A stretch of DNA of 64,000 nucleotides from UBA2336 sp964404445 (GCA_964404445.1 CAYOJW010000006.1:229638-293637); one strand, 5' to 3'; counted from the stretch's first letter, positions 16,437 through 25,931 are shown. Numbers and translations: made by a program. The notes: generated by a model from the letters alone, not told the origin.

Positions 16437-18047
16437 ATGAAATATCTTTTCGTTTTAGCGTGCCTGATTACCGTAACCGTACACGCGCAACAGCAATGGC
16501 CGCAAGGCCTGATCCTTACACCCGAAAAATCAAACTTCGTTAAAACCTCTACCCATGCCGAAGTGATGGCATTTTTAAAAGCCATCGAATCGCAAAGTGC
16601 CGATGTACACCTCACAAGCATGGGAAAAAGTCCCGAAGGAAAAGATATTCCGGTTGCCATACTCGCGCACCCGAAAATAACCTCACCGGCCGAAGCAAAA
16701 GCCAGCGGCAAGCTCATTATTTATATACAGGGTAACATCCACGCAGGTGAGGTAGAAGGCAAGGAAAGCGTGATGATGTTAATGCGTGATATTTTGCTGG
16801 GCAACAAAAAGCATTTACTCGATAATCAAATCATTCTCTTTGCCCCGATTTACAATACCGACAGCAACGATAAAATGGAAAAAGGCAAACGCCCTTCGCA
16901 GGAAGACAGCCCGCTGGAAGTAGGCCCGCGCGAAAACAGTCAGGGACTTGACCTCAACCGCGATGGCGTAAAAATGGAAACACACGAAACCAATGGTTTA
17001 TTCACCAACATTATTGTACCGTGGGATCCGCACGTGTTTGTTGATCTGCACACGACCAACGGAACATGGCACGCCTGGAATTTAACGTGGGCACCGGGCT
17101 ATCATTACGCGGGCGATAAATCTACATACGATTACACCATCGCCATGCTAAAGGGCATTACCGAAACCGTAAAGAAAAAATACGACCTCAATTTTGGCCC
17201 TTACGGGGATTATAACGTGCGTGAAGCGTGGCCTCCTAAAAATTTTTATACCTATAACCATCATCCCCGTTATTTAGTCAACCAGTTCGGGTTGCGAAAC
17301 CGTATTGCCATTTTAAGCGAAGCCTTTGCACACGAACGGTTCTACCAGCGTATTTTTTCGACCTACTCGTTTGTTACCGAAATCCTGGAGCATACTCATA
17401 CCAACAGTAAAACCATTCAGCAGCTTACGCAGATGGCCGATGCCCAAACCGTAGAAAGCTTAAAAGCAGAAGCCGGAAAAGGCAAGAAAGGCGTGCGGTA
17501 TAAAATGGTTCCGTTAGAAACGCTCAACAACTTCCCCACGTACGATTATGTTTTCTATACGAAAGATGACGGCACAAAAGGGTTTTACCGTACCGGCAAC
17601 ATCATTACCGTTAACGGTGTTACCTACCATGCAAAATTTGATGCCGAAACCGAAAGCACCATCCCTGCGGGTTACATCATACCGGCCGCGTTCAGCGAAG
17701 TGGCCGAAAACTTGAAAAAACATGGTATTACGGTTACACAAATCGCCAAATCCGTTACCAAAACAGGCGAAGTTTTTGAAATAACGTCTTTCGAAAAAAG
17801 CCCGCGCAAGTTTGAAGGACACTTAATGGCGCGTGTAACCGGAAAATTTACTCCGAAGAAACAAAAATTCACTAAAGGCGATTACATCGTTGATCTGGCG
17901 CAGCCTTTAGGCAACCTCGCATTCTATTTATTAGAAGCCGAATCGGATGACGGATATGTTACCTGGAATTTTTTTGATGCGTACATCGAAAAGCAACGCG
18001 CAACCAACAAGACGGTTGAGTATCCTGTATTCAAATTCTATAAATAA
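16437..18047 (+). CDS. Secreted M14-like zinc carboxypeptidase
   Basis: 536 residues with a signal peptide of about 17. The zinc ligands of M14 peptidases can be traced: H102-A-G-E105 (in IHAGEVEGKE) and the later H205 in V-D-L-H-T-T; the substrate-binding Arg lies in L-N-R-D (R175), and S-E-A-F near 292-295 supplies a candidate catalytic Glu. The C-terminal 200 residues form an additional beta-rich domain without a known name. It would trim peptides outside the cytoplasm. It is monocistronic and divergent from the preceding gene. Confidence 0.85.
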   Translation: MKYLFVLACLITVTVHAQQQWPQGLILTPEKSNFVKTSTHAEVMAFLKAIESQSADVHLTSMGKSPEGKDIPVAILAHPKITSPAEAKASGKLIIYIQGNIHAGEVEGKESVMMLMRDILLGNKKHLLDNQIILFAPIYNTDSNDKMEKGKRPSQEDSPLEVGPRENSQGLDLNRDGVKMETHETNGLFTNIIVPWDPHVFVDLHTTNGTWHAWNLTWAPGYHYAGDKSTYDYTIAMLKGITETVKKKYDLNFGPYGDYNVREAWPPKNFYTYNHHPRYLVNQFGLRNRIAILSEAFAHERFYQRIFSTYSFVTEILEHTHTNSKTIQQLTQMADAQTVESLKAEAGKGKKGVRYKMVPLETLNNFPTYDYVFYTKDDGTKGFYRTGNIITVNGVTYHAKFDAETESTIPAGYIIPAAFSEVAENLKKHGITVTQIAKSVTKTGEVFEITSFEKSPRKFEGHLMARVTGKFTPKKQKFTKGDYIVDLAQPLGNLAFYLLEAESDDGYVTWNFFDAYIEKQRATNKTVEYPVFKFYK

Positions 18048-18245
18048 TCATACAACACAACCCTGTATAGCGTTATCACTACATCATTATCGCACCATTT
18101 TGTATGCATAACGTACATTTTAACGACACATACAAGCACATCAGGGGGCATTCACGTAAAAAAAATGTTTGAAATTTTGGAAATTCAAAATGAAGTAGTA
18201 CCTTAACCGTGTTTAATTAAATGTTTAACTAAAATTTTTAACGCT

Positions 18246-18338
18246 ATGGCAAAGAAAGCGGCAAAAAAGAAAGTAGCTAAGAAGAAAGTAGCTAAGAAAA
18301 AAGTTGCAAAGAAGAAAGCAGCTAAGAAAAAGAAGTAA
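18246..18338 (+). CDS. Tiny Lys/Ala-rich histone H1-like peptide
   Basis: An ATG-initiated frame of 30 residues made of M plus only K, A and V, in repeats of the form V-A-K-K-K. Two thirds of the residues are lysine. It resembles the basic tails of bacterial H1/Hc1-like DNA-binding proteins. It is preceded by a 200-base spacer and followed at once by a strong terminator, so it looks like a real, independently expressed small gene. Binding to DNA or RNA by charge is an inference. Confidence 0.7.
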   Translation: MAKKAAKKKVAKKKVAKKKVAKKKAAKKKK

Positions 18339-18358
18339 TTGATCGTTGATCAATTCAA

Positions 18359-18393
18359 TAAAAAAGCCTCCCGAATTTTCGGAAGGCTTTTTT
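18359..18393 (+). terminator. Rho-independent terminator of the Lys-rich peptide gene
   Basis: AAAAAGCCTCCCGAA pairs with TTCGGAAGGCTTTTT (one mismatch) with a TT loop, followed by T. It lies about 20 bases after the stop codon. Confidence 0.85.
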
Positions 18394-18531
18394 GTTTGTA
18401 TCGGGCGGGTTGATGCACGTTTAGAACCGCGTGCCAGCGGGGGTAGTGGTCTTGCCTGCGTAGCGCTACGGCAAAAGCAATGCGAAATGAGTGCAAAATA
18501 GAATTGTCTTATAAAGTTTTTATATTGCAGT

Positions 18532-18735
18532 ATGGTTATTGAACGCACAAAAAACAAAGTAGTCATAACGTTGCCGGGCGATGTTGACATTAACATGCTC
18601 CAGGAAATCTCGGATTTGATTGGCTTCAAATCCATTGTCAAAAAATCAAAAGCATCCTCAAAACAAATCGAAGATTTAGTAAAGCAAGGCAAAAAAGGCC
18701 GCTGGGCAAGAACAAAAGCCAACCTTCCAAAGTAA
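18532..18735 (+). CDS. Probable antitoxin of a PIN-domain toxin
   Basis: A 67-residue protein with a short beta start (VVITLPGDVDINMLQEI) and a basic Lys-rich C-terminal helix. Its length, its position 15 bases ahead of a PIN-domain start and its charge fit a VapB-like antitoxin, though no DNA-binding family was recognised. A TATATTGC-like -7 box lies just upstream of the ATG. The toxin behind it is broken, so this may be an orphan on its way to decay. Confidence 0.5.
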   Translation: MVIERTKNKVVITLPGDVDINMLQEISDLIGFKSIVKKSKASSKQIEDLVKQGKKGRWARTKANLPK

Positions 18736-18750
18736 TGTCGGTGTAACGAT

Positions 18751-19113
18751 ATGGTTGCCCCAAATAAAATAGCTGTTGTTGATACCAATATTATATTTAG
18801 TGCGTTGTTAAATCCTCGCTCAAATTTTGCCGATGCGTTGTTAACATTGGCGTCAGGCGGGCTGACGTGCAAACTTGGAGCTTTGTGCTTCTACCAATTT
18901 TTTTTTCACCCCCTCAACGTCACCCGATTAGGATGGCTTGAGGGCTTTGTTAGTTTCCTCTCAAAAATAGCCGAGCAAACCAAATTCAGCGATACCCGTA
19001 TAAGTGTTCTGTACTTGTTTGTACAGGCTCATTCTGCCCCGCCCGGATTGTATGGAGCGGGATTACTTTTTCTAAAATCCGGAATTAACGTACATTTGCA
19101 ACCCCAAACATGA
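18751..19113 (+). pseudogene. Truncated PIN-domain toxin (VapC-like) remnant
   Basis: The first 37 residues are a clear PIN-domain start: I-A-V-V-D-T-N-I-I-F-S-A-L with the first catalytic Asp, then N-P-R-S-N-F-A-D-A-L-L. After about position 18855 the translation loses all PIN features (no later acidic residues, a C-L-G-A-L-C-F-Y-Q-F-F-F run) and reads through what looks like spacer DNA, ending in the promoter of the next gene. A deletion has probably removed the toxin's catalytic core. Confidence 0.6.
19091..19098 (+). promoter_or_regulatory. -7 promoter element of the efflux operon (TACATTTG)
   Basis: An exact TAnnTTTG match. The ATG at 19110 is only 11 bases on, so a transcript from here would be almost leaderless, or translation begins at the later Met at 19170. 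Confidence 0.55.
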
Positions 19114-19562
19114 AAAGCGAGAACGTTACGTTACCACAACAGCAACCCAACGCCCCGTGGCATACGGGAATGTTGCACGCTTTTCCCGTAGTGTTTTCGC
19201 TCATTCTGTTTCTTGCACACGTTAGCGGGTTCGCGCACGCTGTAACAGCCGAACATCCGTCAGGCAGCCATGCCTTTCATTGTTCAAGGGGCGATCATAT
19301 TTATATCGATCATCATGCCGAGCCGCCCGTTTTGGGTGTGGGGTTGGTTTTCGTAGAAACAGAAGTTGCCGATGAAACCGAGTCGGGCAGCGAATTTGAT
19401 ACGGATTTTAACACCCTCAGCATAACAGCACCGGCCATGCACTCCGGCAAATCGTTGCTGTTGCGGCTTAAACTCACCGATGAAAACCGGCAAAAAATTT
19501 CGCTCGTGGTACTCTACCATTGCTGGAAAAACCCTCCTCACTTGAATTTTCTCTTGTCTTAA
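19110..19562 (+). CDS. Small His-rich exported protein ahead of the RND operon
   Basis: 150 residues with one hydrophobic segment at about 24-46 that reads as a signal peptide if translation starts at the Met at 19170. The mature part has several His and one Cys (H-A-F-H-C, Y-I-D-H-H) that could bind metal, and ends in H-C-W-K-N-P-P. Not recognised. It starts within the tail of the toxin remnant and precedes the adaptor gene by 95 bases, so it may be the first gene of the efflux operon. Confidence 0.55.
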   Translation: MKSENVTLPQQQPNAPWHTGMLHAFPVVFSLILFLAHVSGFAHAVTAEHPSGSHAFHCSRGDHIYIDHHAEPPVLGVGLVFVETEVADETESGSEFDTDFNTLSITAPAMHSGKSLLLRLKLTDENRQKISLVVLYHCWKNPPHLNFLLS

Positions 19563-19657
19563 TGCCGGGCATTAAGGCTTTCTGTTGTGTGTACTAAACG
19601 GCAAGTTTGGCCGGTACACCATTCAATCACATACATTTTTAATTAATCCATTATTAT

Positions 19658-20743
19658 ATGATGAAACTCATTTCATCTATCCTGTTCATGTCGGTGCTTT
19701 TGTTGATGAGCTGCGGGCACGAAAAACACGGCAAACAGGATGTAACCACATTTGTGGTTACAAACCCCATAAAAAAAGATACCGTAGTTTACCATGAATA
19801 CGTCTGTCAGATACGGTCGATCCAGCATATTGAAGTACGCGCCCTCGAAAAAGGGTATCTGCAAAATATTTACGTTGACGAAGGCCAGTTGGTAAAAAAA
19901 GGCCAGTTGATGTTTCAGATTATGCCCTTAGTGTACCAGGCCGAAATGCAAAAGTCGGCTGCTGAAGTGCGGTTTGCCGAAATCGAATATCAAAACACAC
20001 GCAACCTTGCCGACAGCAACATTGTATCGAAAAACGAACTTGCATTAGCCGAGGCACGATTAAACAAAGCCAAGGCCGAACTGTCGTTAGCGCAGGCGCA
20101 CTTAAACTTTACACAAATCCGTGCGCCTTTCGATGGTATCATGGATCGTTTTCAGGTGCGGTTAGGCAGTTTGGTTGACGAAGGCGAATTGCTCACCACG
20201 CTTTCCGACAACAGTAAAATGTGGGTATATTTTAATGTGCCCGAAGCCGAATACCTCGATTACATTACCCGTGATAAAACCAACCACGGCACTCCCGTAA
20301 AACTGCACATGGCCAACAATAAATTGTTCGAGCAAACCGGTGTGGTTGAAACAATCGAAGCCGATTTCAATAACGAAACCGGAAACATTGCGTTCCGCGC
20401 TACCTTCTCCAACAGCAAAGGGATTTTACGGCACGGTGAAACCGGAAACATTCTGATGCCTGTACCCTTAACCGATGCACTCATTATTCCGCAAAAAGCC
20501 ACGTTCGAGATACTCGATAAAAAATATGTTTTTGTCGTGACCGATGCCGGTGTAGTAGAGTCGCGGCAAATTACGGTAGGTACCGAAATGCCGCACCTGT
20601 ACGCTGTAACCGATGGCCTGACCGAGAGTGATAAAATTCTTACAGACGGGTTAAGAAAGGTTAAAAACAATCAGCACATCAAATACGAAGTGCATGAGCC
20701 TGAACAAATACTTGCCCAACTGCACCAGTTGCACGCTGAATAA
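19658..20743 (+). CDS. RND efflux periplasmic adaptor lipoprotein (AcrA/MexA type)
   Basis: 361 residues with a lipobox ending at Cys19 (L-L-M-S-C). The order is lipoyl half, alpha-helical hairpin, second lipoyl half (F-T-Q-I-R-A-P-F-D-G-I-M-D-R), beta-barrel and membrane-proximal domain, as in AcrA/MexA. It links the inner-membrane pump to the outer-membrane channel. The permease begins 22 bases downstream. Confidence 0.93.
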   Translation: MMKLISSILFMSVLLLMSCGHEKHGKQDVTTFVVTNPIKKDTVVYHEYVCQIRSIQHIEVRALEKGYLQNIYVDEGQLVKKGQLMFQIMPLVYQAEMQKSAAEVRFAEIEYQNTRNLADSNIVSKNELALAEARLNKAKAELSLAQAHLNFTQIRAPFDGIMDRFQVRLGSLVDEGELLTTLSDNSKMWVYFNVPEAEYLDYITRDKTNHGTPVKLHMANNKLFEQTGVVETIEADFNNETGNIAFRATFSNSKGILRHGETGNILMPVPLTDALIIPQKATFEILDKKYVFVVTDAGVVESRQITVGTEMPHLYAVTDGLTESDKILTDGLRKVKNNQHIKYEVHEPEQILAQLHQLHAE

Positions 20744-20765
20744 ATAACCTACTAAATCATTAACC

Positions 20766-23700
20766 ATGTTCAGTAAATTTATTCAACGGCCGGTGCTGGC
20801 GATAGCGATTTCTATTGCCATCATCTTCTTAGGCGTGCTGGCCATCAATACGCGGCCGGTTTCGCAGTTTCCGCAAATAGCGCCTCCACGGGTTAATATT
20901 TTTATTGCGTACCCCGGCTCCAGCGCAAAAGTTCTTGTTGAGTCAACACTCATTCCGCTTGAACGTGCTATTAACGGTGTTCAGGGTATGCAATACATCA
21001 TATCCGATGCAACCAGCGCGGGCGAGGCAACCATCCAGATTGTGTTTGAACCGGGCACCGACCCTAACGCGGCCGTGGTGAACGTAAAAACACGGGTCGA
21101 TCAAGTGATGAACAACCTGCCGCCACTTGTTCAGCGCGAAGGTGTAATCATTTCGCCTATACAACCCAGTATGCTGATGTACGTGAATCTGTACAGCACC
21201 GATAAACACGCTGACGAGAAGTTCCTGTACAACTATGCCAACGTGCACATCCTGCCCGAACTTCAGCGCATTAGCGGCATGGGACGTGCCCAAATATTGG
21301 GCAGTCGGCAATACGCCATGCGTATCTGGCTGAAGCCCGATCGTATGCGGGCTTATAATATCTCTACCGAGGAGGTTATGGAAGCCATTAACGAGCAAAG
21401 CGTTATTGGTCGCCCCGGAAGATTAGGACAGGCCTCCGGCAAAACACCTCAATCGCTTGAGTATGTATTAACCTATAAAGGCAGGTTCAATCAACCCGAA
21501 GAGTACGGAAACATTATTGTGCGTGCCAATGCCGAGGGCGAAATCCTGAAACTTAAAGACATTGCCACGGTTGAACTGGGCAGCGAGTTCTTCGACATTT
21601 ATTCGAACAAAGACGGCTACCCTGCCGCTTCTATTGTGCTGAAACAAAATTTCGGAAGTAACGCCAGCAAAGTAATTGATGGCGTGAAAGAAAAACTCAA
21701 AGAACTTGAACCGGATTTCCCTCCGGGCATGAGCTATGAAATCAATTACGATGTTTCAAAGTTTGTAACGGCCTCTATCGATAAGGTAGTCCATACGTTG
21801 GTAGAAGCATTCGTACTTGTGGCGCTCGTGGTATTTCTTTTCTTAGGCGACTGGCGGTCAACGCTCATTCCAACGCTTGCCGTACCGGTATCGTTAGTCG
21901 GGGCATTTGTGTTTATGCAGATGTTTGACCTGACGATTAACCTCATCACATTGTTTGCACTTGTACTGGCGATTGGTATCGTGGTCGATAACGCGATTGT
22001 AGTGGTAGAAGCCGTACACGCCAAAATGGAAGAAGAACACCTTGCACCTTACCCGGCAGTAAAAAAAGTGCTGGGGGAAATCAGCGGGGCTATTATCGCC
22101 ATTACGCTTATTATGACAGCCGTGTTTGTACCGGTAGCGTTTATGACCGGCCCGGTAGGGATTTTCTATCGGCAGTTTTCCATCACTATGGCCAGTGCCA
22201 TTGTTCTTTCGGGTGTGGTTGCCCTTACGCTCACGCCCGTGCTTTGCGCGATGATCCTGAAAAACCCGCACGGTAAGCCTAAGAAAAAATCACCCATCGA
22301 TAAATTCATTGGCTGGTTTAACCGGAAGTTTGAGAAACTTACCGGCCGTTATACAGCGTTGCTGAACGTGATTGTAAACCGCAGAGTAGTAACGTTTGGT
22401 ATTCTTATCCTGTTTGGTGTTGGCATTTTCGCGGTCGATAAAACATTGCCCGCAGGGTTTATTCCTAACGAAGATCAGGGCATGATCTATGCGATCATTC
22501 AAACACCTCCGGGTAGTACATTAGAAACTACTAACGATGTTTCGCGCAAACTGCAGGAAATTGCCGAAGAAGTTGAAGGCATACAATCGGTATCATCGCT
22601 TGCAGGGTATGAGATTTTAACCGAAGGTCGTGGGTCAAATGCCGGAACGTGTATCATCAACCTGAAAGACTGGTCGGAACGAAAACACTCGGTAACCGAA
22701 ATTGTTGAAGAACTGGAAGAGAAAACCAAAGACATGGGTGCGGTAGTAGAATTTTTTGAGCCGCCCGCAGTGCCCGGTTACGGATCGTCCGATGGGTTTT
22801 CGTTGCGTATGCTTGACAAGAACAGCACGATCGATTACCGCGAGTTCGATAAAGTGAATACCGAGTTTATGCATGCCCTAAGCCAGCGCAAAGAACTTAC
22901 CGGGCTGTTCACTTTCTTCGCAGCCAACTATCCGCAGTATGAGTTGATTATCGACAACCAGTTAGCCATGCAAAAAGGTGTTTCCATTGGTAAAGCCATG
23001 GAAAACCTCGACATCCTGATTGGCAGTACATACGAACAGGGCTTTATCCGGTTTGGAAATTTCTTTAAGGTTTATACACAGGCGGCTCCGCAATACAGAA
23101 AATTGCCGACAGACATCCTGAACCTGTTCATCAAAAACGACCGCGATGAAATGGTGCCGTACTCTGCCTTCATGAAAATGGAAAAAACACAAGGGCCGAA
23201 CGAGATCACACGGTTCAATTTATATACATCATCTTCGATCCGTGGTATTCCCGCACCCGGCTATACCAGTGGCGATGCCATTCATGCCATTCAGGAAGTA
23301 GCCGCGCAAACACTTCCGCAAGGTTATGGTATTGCCTGGGAGGGCTTGTCGTTCGATGAGGCAAACCGTGGAAATGAAGCGCTGTACATTTTCGTTGTGG
23401 TGCTGATATTTGTTTACCTGATCCTCGCAGGGCAGTATGAAAGTTTCATCATTCCGTTATCGGTAATTCTCTCGCTGCCGGTAGGGGTGTTAGGTTCGTT
23501 TCTGTTGCTCAAGTTTATGGGGCTGGCCAACGACATCTATGCGCAGATTGGCGTAATCATGCTGATGGGATTACTCGGTAAAAATGCCGTGTTGATTGTA
23601 GAGTTTGCCGTACAGAAACATCAACAGGGTGCAACCATTTTCGATGCGGCCATCGAAGGTGCAAAGGTTCGCTTCCGTCCGATCCTGATGACTTCGTTCG

Positions 23701-23996
23701 CTTTTATTGCAGGCTTGCTGCCGTTGGTAATCGCCACGGGGCCGGGCGCCATCGGCAACCGCACCATTGGCGCTTCGGCATTAGGGGGAATGTTATTCGG
23801 AACCATATTCGGAGTAATTATTGTACCGGGACTGTATTACATTTTTGGTACGCTGGCCGAAGGTCGGGCACTTATCCGCGATGAAGATAACATCCCGTTA
23901 AGCGAAGAGTTTGTCGAAAACGATTCGCAGGCTTCATTGGTAAAAAAGGTTATTAAAAAACTCAGACGCAAAAATGAAAAAGAAGATAATCAGTAA
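20766..23996 (+). CDS. RND multidrug efflux permease (HAE1, AcrB/MexB type)
   Basis: 1076 residues with twelve membrane segments and two large periplasmic loops. The start FIQRPVLAIAISIAI and the G-K-N-A-V-L-I-V-E-F segment (proton-relay Lys) are typical of HAE1 pumps. In the TM4 motif the sequence is G-I-V-V-D-N-A-I-V-V-V-E: the second of the two relay aspartates of AcrB is Asn here. It exports hydrophobic compounds driven by protons. The stop overlaps the outer-membrane gene by 23 bases. Confidence 0.95.
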   Translation: MFSKFIQRPVLAIAISIAIIFLGVLAINTRPVSQFPQIAPPRVNIFIAYPGSSAKVLVESTLIPLERAINGVQGMQYIISDATSAGEATIQIVFEPGTDPNAAVVNVKTRVDQVMNNLPPLVQREGVIISPIQPSMLMYVNLYSTDKHADEKFLYNYANVHILPELQRISGMGRAQILGSRQYAMRIWLKPDRMRAYNISTEEVMEAINEQSVIGRPGRLGQASGKTPQSLEYVLTYKGRFNQPEEYGNIIVRANAEGEILKLKDIATVELGSEFFDIYSNKDGYPAASIVLKQNFGSNASKVIDGVKEKLKELEPDFPPGMSYEINYDVSKFVTASIDKVVHTLVEAFVLVALVVFLFLGDWRSTLIPTLAVPVSLVGAFVFMQMFDLTINLITLFALVLAIGIVVDNAIVVVEAVHAKMEEEHLAPYPAVKKVLGEISGAIIAITLIMTAVFVPVAFMTGPVGIFYRQFSITMASAIVLSGVVALTLTPVLCAMILKNPHGKPKKKSPIDKFIGWFNRKFEKLTGRYTALLNVIVNRRVVTFGILILFGVGIFAVDKTLPAGFIPNEDQGMIYAIIQTPPGSTLETTNDVSRKLQEIAEEVEGIQSVSSLAGYEILTEGRGSNAGTCIINLKDWSERKHSVTEIVEELEEKTKDMGAVVEFFEPPAVPGYGSSDGFSLRMLDKNSTIDYREFDKVNTEFMHALSQRKELTGLFTFFAANYPQYELIIDNQLAMQKGVSIGKAMENLDILIGSTYEQGFIRFGNFFKVYTQAAPQYRKLPTDILNLFIKNDRDEMVPYSAFMKMEKTQGPNEITRFNLYTSSSIRGIPAPGYTSGDAIHAIQEVAAQTLPQGYGIAWEGLSFDEANRGNEALYIFVVVLIFVYLILAGQYESFIIPLSVILSLPVGVLGSFLLLKFMGLANDIYAQIGVIMLMGLLGKNAVLIVEFAVQKHQQGATIFDAAIEGAKVRFRPILMTSFAFIAGLLPLVIATGPGAIGNRTIGASALGGMLFGTIFGVIIVPGLYYIFGTLAEGRALIRDEDNIPLSEEFVENDSQASLVKKVIKKLRRKNEKEDNQ

Positions 23997-25401
23997 AACA
24001 CTTGCGTTCTTCTTTCTGTTCGGTTTGATTACAGGCTGCAAGCTTGAACAAACGGCACGGAAAGAAAGCAACGTTGTGCCGCAATCTTTTAGCCATACAA
24101 CCGATACCACTACGTTAGCGAATCTCAACTGGAGGCAATACTTTGCCGATCAAAACCTGATCGCGCTGATTGATACGGCACTGAAAAACAATCAGGAGTT
24201 GAACATCGTGTTGCAGGAAATCGAGATCAGCAAAAACGAAATCCGCGCACGCAAAGGCGAATACCTGCCGTTTGTGGGGTTACGTGCAGGAGCAGGTATT
24301 GAAAAGCCGGGACGGTACACCCGCGATGGAAGCGTAGAAGAAAACTTAGACATTAAGCCCGGCAAAGCGTTTCCCGATCCACTGCCCGATTTTATGGTAG
24401 GTGCTGTTGCTTCATGGGAACTTGACGTTTGGAAGAAACTACGCAATGCTAAAAAATCGGCTGCCATGCATTACTTAGCAACCGTAGAAGGTAAAAACTT
24501 CATGGTAACCAACCTGATTGCCGAAATCGCCACTTCGTATTATGAGTTGATGGCCTTAGACAATATGCTGGCGATGGTTCAGCAGAACATTGCTATTCAA
24601 ACCGATGCACTTGGTATTGTTAAACAGCAGAAAGATGCAGCCCGGCTTACGCAATTAGCGGTTAACCGGTTCGAGGCACAATTGCTCAACACACAAAACC
24701 TTCAGTACGAAATTCAACAGAATATTATCGAAACCGAAAACCACATAAATTTTTTAACAGGCCGTTTTCCGAAACCTGTCGTGCGTAACTCGACCGGGTT
24801 TAATGATATGGTGTTGGATTCGGTGTATGTTGGTGTACCTGCGCAATTGCTAACCAACCGTCCCGACATCCGGCAGGCCGAATTGCAATTAGCAACCGCA
24901 AAACTTGACGTAAAGGTTGCCCGCGCAAACTTTTATCCTTCGGTTGCCATCACGGCCGGTGCAGGCTTTCAGTCGTTTAACACGGCCTATCTAATTTCGC
25001 CCAAGTCGTTAATCTATAACTTAGCCGGTGAATTGGCCGCACCGCTCATCAACCGCAACGGCATTAAGGCTGCGTACAATACCGCCAACGCAAAGCAGAT
25101 ACAGGAGGTATATAATTATGAACGCACCATTCTAAATGCCTACGTTGAGGTTATTAACAAACTTTCGAAAGTGCAGAATTTATCGAAGAGCTATGAGGCG
25201 AAATCGCAGGAAGTAAACATCCTTATGCAGTCGATTGTTATTTCAAATAACCTGTTCAGGTCTGCCCGGGCAGATTACTTAGAAGTGCTGTTAACACAAC
25301 GCGAAGCGCTGGAGTCAAAAATGGATCTGATCGAAATCCGTATGAAACAGTTCAGCACCCGTGTAAATATTTATAAAGCCTTAGGGGGTGGCTGGAGGTA
25401 A
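23974..25401 (+). CDS. Outer-membrane efflux lipoprotein (TolC/NodT type)
   Basis: 475 residues; lipobox ending at Cys22 (G-L-I-T-G-C). Two related halves of long helices with short beta segments (for example V-G-V-P-A-Q-L-L-T-N-R-P-D-I-R-Q-A-E, the NodT signature) form the trimeric exit duct. It completes the adaptor-permease-channel set. The start lies inside the permease gene, so translation is probably coupled. Confidence 0.93.
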   Translation: MKKKIISKTLAFFFLFGLITGCKLEQTARKESNVVPQSFSHTTDTTTLANLNWRQYFADQNLIALIDTALKNNQELNIVLQEIEISKNEIRARKGEYLPFVGLRAGAGIEKPGRYTRDGSVEENLDIKPGKAFPDPLPDFMVGAVASWELDVWKKLRNAKKSAAMHYLATVEGKNFMVTNLIAEIATSYYELMALDNMLAMVQQNIAIQTDALGIVKQQKDAARLTQLAVNRFEAQLLNTQNLQYEIQQNIIETENHINFLTGRFPKPVVRNSTGFNDMVLDSVYVGVPAQLLTNRPDIRQAELQLATAKLDVKVARANFYPSVAITAGAGFQSFNTAYLISPKSLIYNLAGELAAPLINRNGIKAAYNTANAKQIQEVYNYERTILNAYVEVINKLSKVQNLSKSYEAKSQEVNILMQSIVISNNLFRSARADYLEVLLTQREALESKMDLIEIRMKQFSTRVNIYKALGGGWR

Positions 25402-25420
25402 TTTTTGAAGATAGCTTTTG

Positions 25421-25467
25421 AAAAATCCCCGTTACATCAACATAGCGATGTGACGGGGATTTTTTTT
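25421..25467 (+). terminator. Strong Rho-independent terminator of the RND operon
   Basis: AAAAATCCCCGT then ACATC pairs with GATGT then ACGGGGATTTTT around a short loop, followed by a T run. It lies 19 bases after the last stop of the efflux operon. Confidence 0.9.
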
Positions 25468-25525
25468 GAATTCTTTTTATTCAGCGTTATGCTGTACTTT
25501 TACATACTGTAAATAAAACTCACCG

Positions 25526-25828
25526 ATGGATGCTTCCTACACACCCGTTGCATACGAGTATAGAGAAATAATACTCGATCAAATCGCTAAAAAAACTACC
25601 GGAAAAATTTTCTTTTGGTCGGCCGATCAACAGGTCGATGAAGCAACAGGCCGCATACTGAAACTTGAAGAATTACCGGGAAAAGGAATGTTTATCGCAC
25701 TTGACTCAGGCAATCAGGTAAGAATCGACCGCATTATTACATTATTCGGTAAGCCCGGAGCCGCTTACGATGAATACGATTCGTTTGCCAATCAATGCCT
25801 TTCTTGTACTGCGGGCGTGCCGCTTTAA
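25526..25828 (+). CDS. Small protein resembling Rho-binding antiterminators (Rof-like)
   Basis: 100 residues beginning Y-T-P-V-A-Y-E-Y-R-E, then a helix, strands ending in G-K-G-M-F-I-A-L-D-S-G-N-Q-V-R-I-D-R-I-I-T-L. This order (Y-x-P-I, helix, then L-x-S-G-x-x-I-R-L-D-R-I) matches Rof/YaeO, which binds Rho and relieves termination. An extra loop and a C-terminal C-L-S-C follow. The family assignment is by pattern only and is moderate. Single gene between a terminator and the repeat. Confidence 0.45.
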   Translation: MDASYTPVAYEYREIILDQIAKKTTGKIFFWSADQQVDEATGRILKLEELPGKGMFIALDSGNQVRIDRIITLFGKPGAAYDEYDSFANQCLSCTAGVPL

Positions 25829-25846
25829 AACATTCCTGAATCTGTC

Positions 25847-25931
25847 GGACTCCGGAGGATTCCTGATGTTTGTAGCTGAATTTTAGGCTACAAACAAATT
25901 TCCCCCGCCTGTAATTATCTTTTAATATCTT
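25847..25931 (-). repeat. Dispersed intergenic repeat, copy 2
   Basis: The reverse complement of this stretch aligns to 4203-4320 from AAGATATTAAAAGATAATTA through to the GGACTCC/GGAGTCC palindrome (here imperfect, 25847-25863). It lacks the 32 bases present in copy 1, showing the simple form of the element. It sits directly upstream of the ECF sigma factor gene. Confidence 0.75.

Noticed and set aside
18225..18872. A 215-residue minus-strand frame across the Lys-rich peptide and TA genes
   Set aside because: It crosses a terminator and two plus-strand genes, and its Phe/Leu-rich end is the complement of the Lys repeats.
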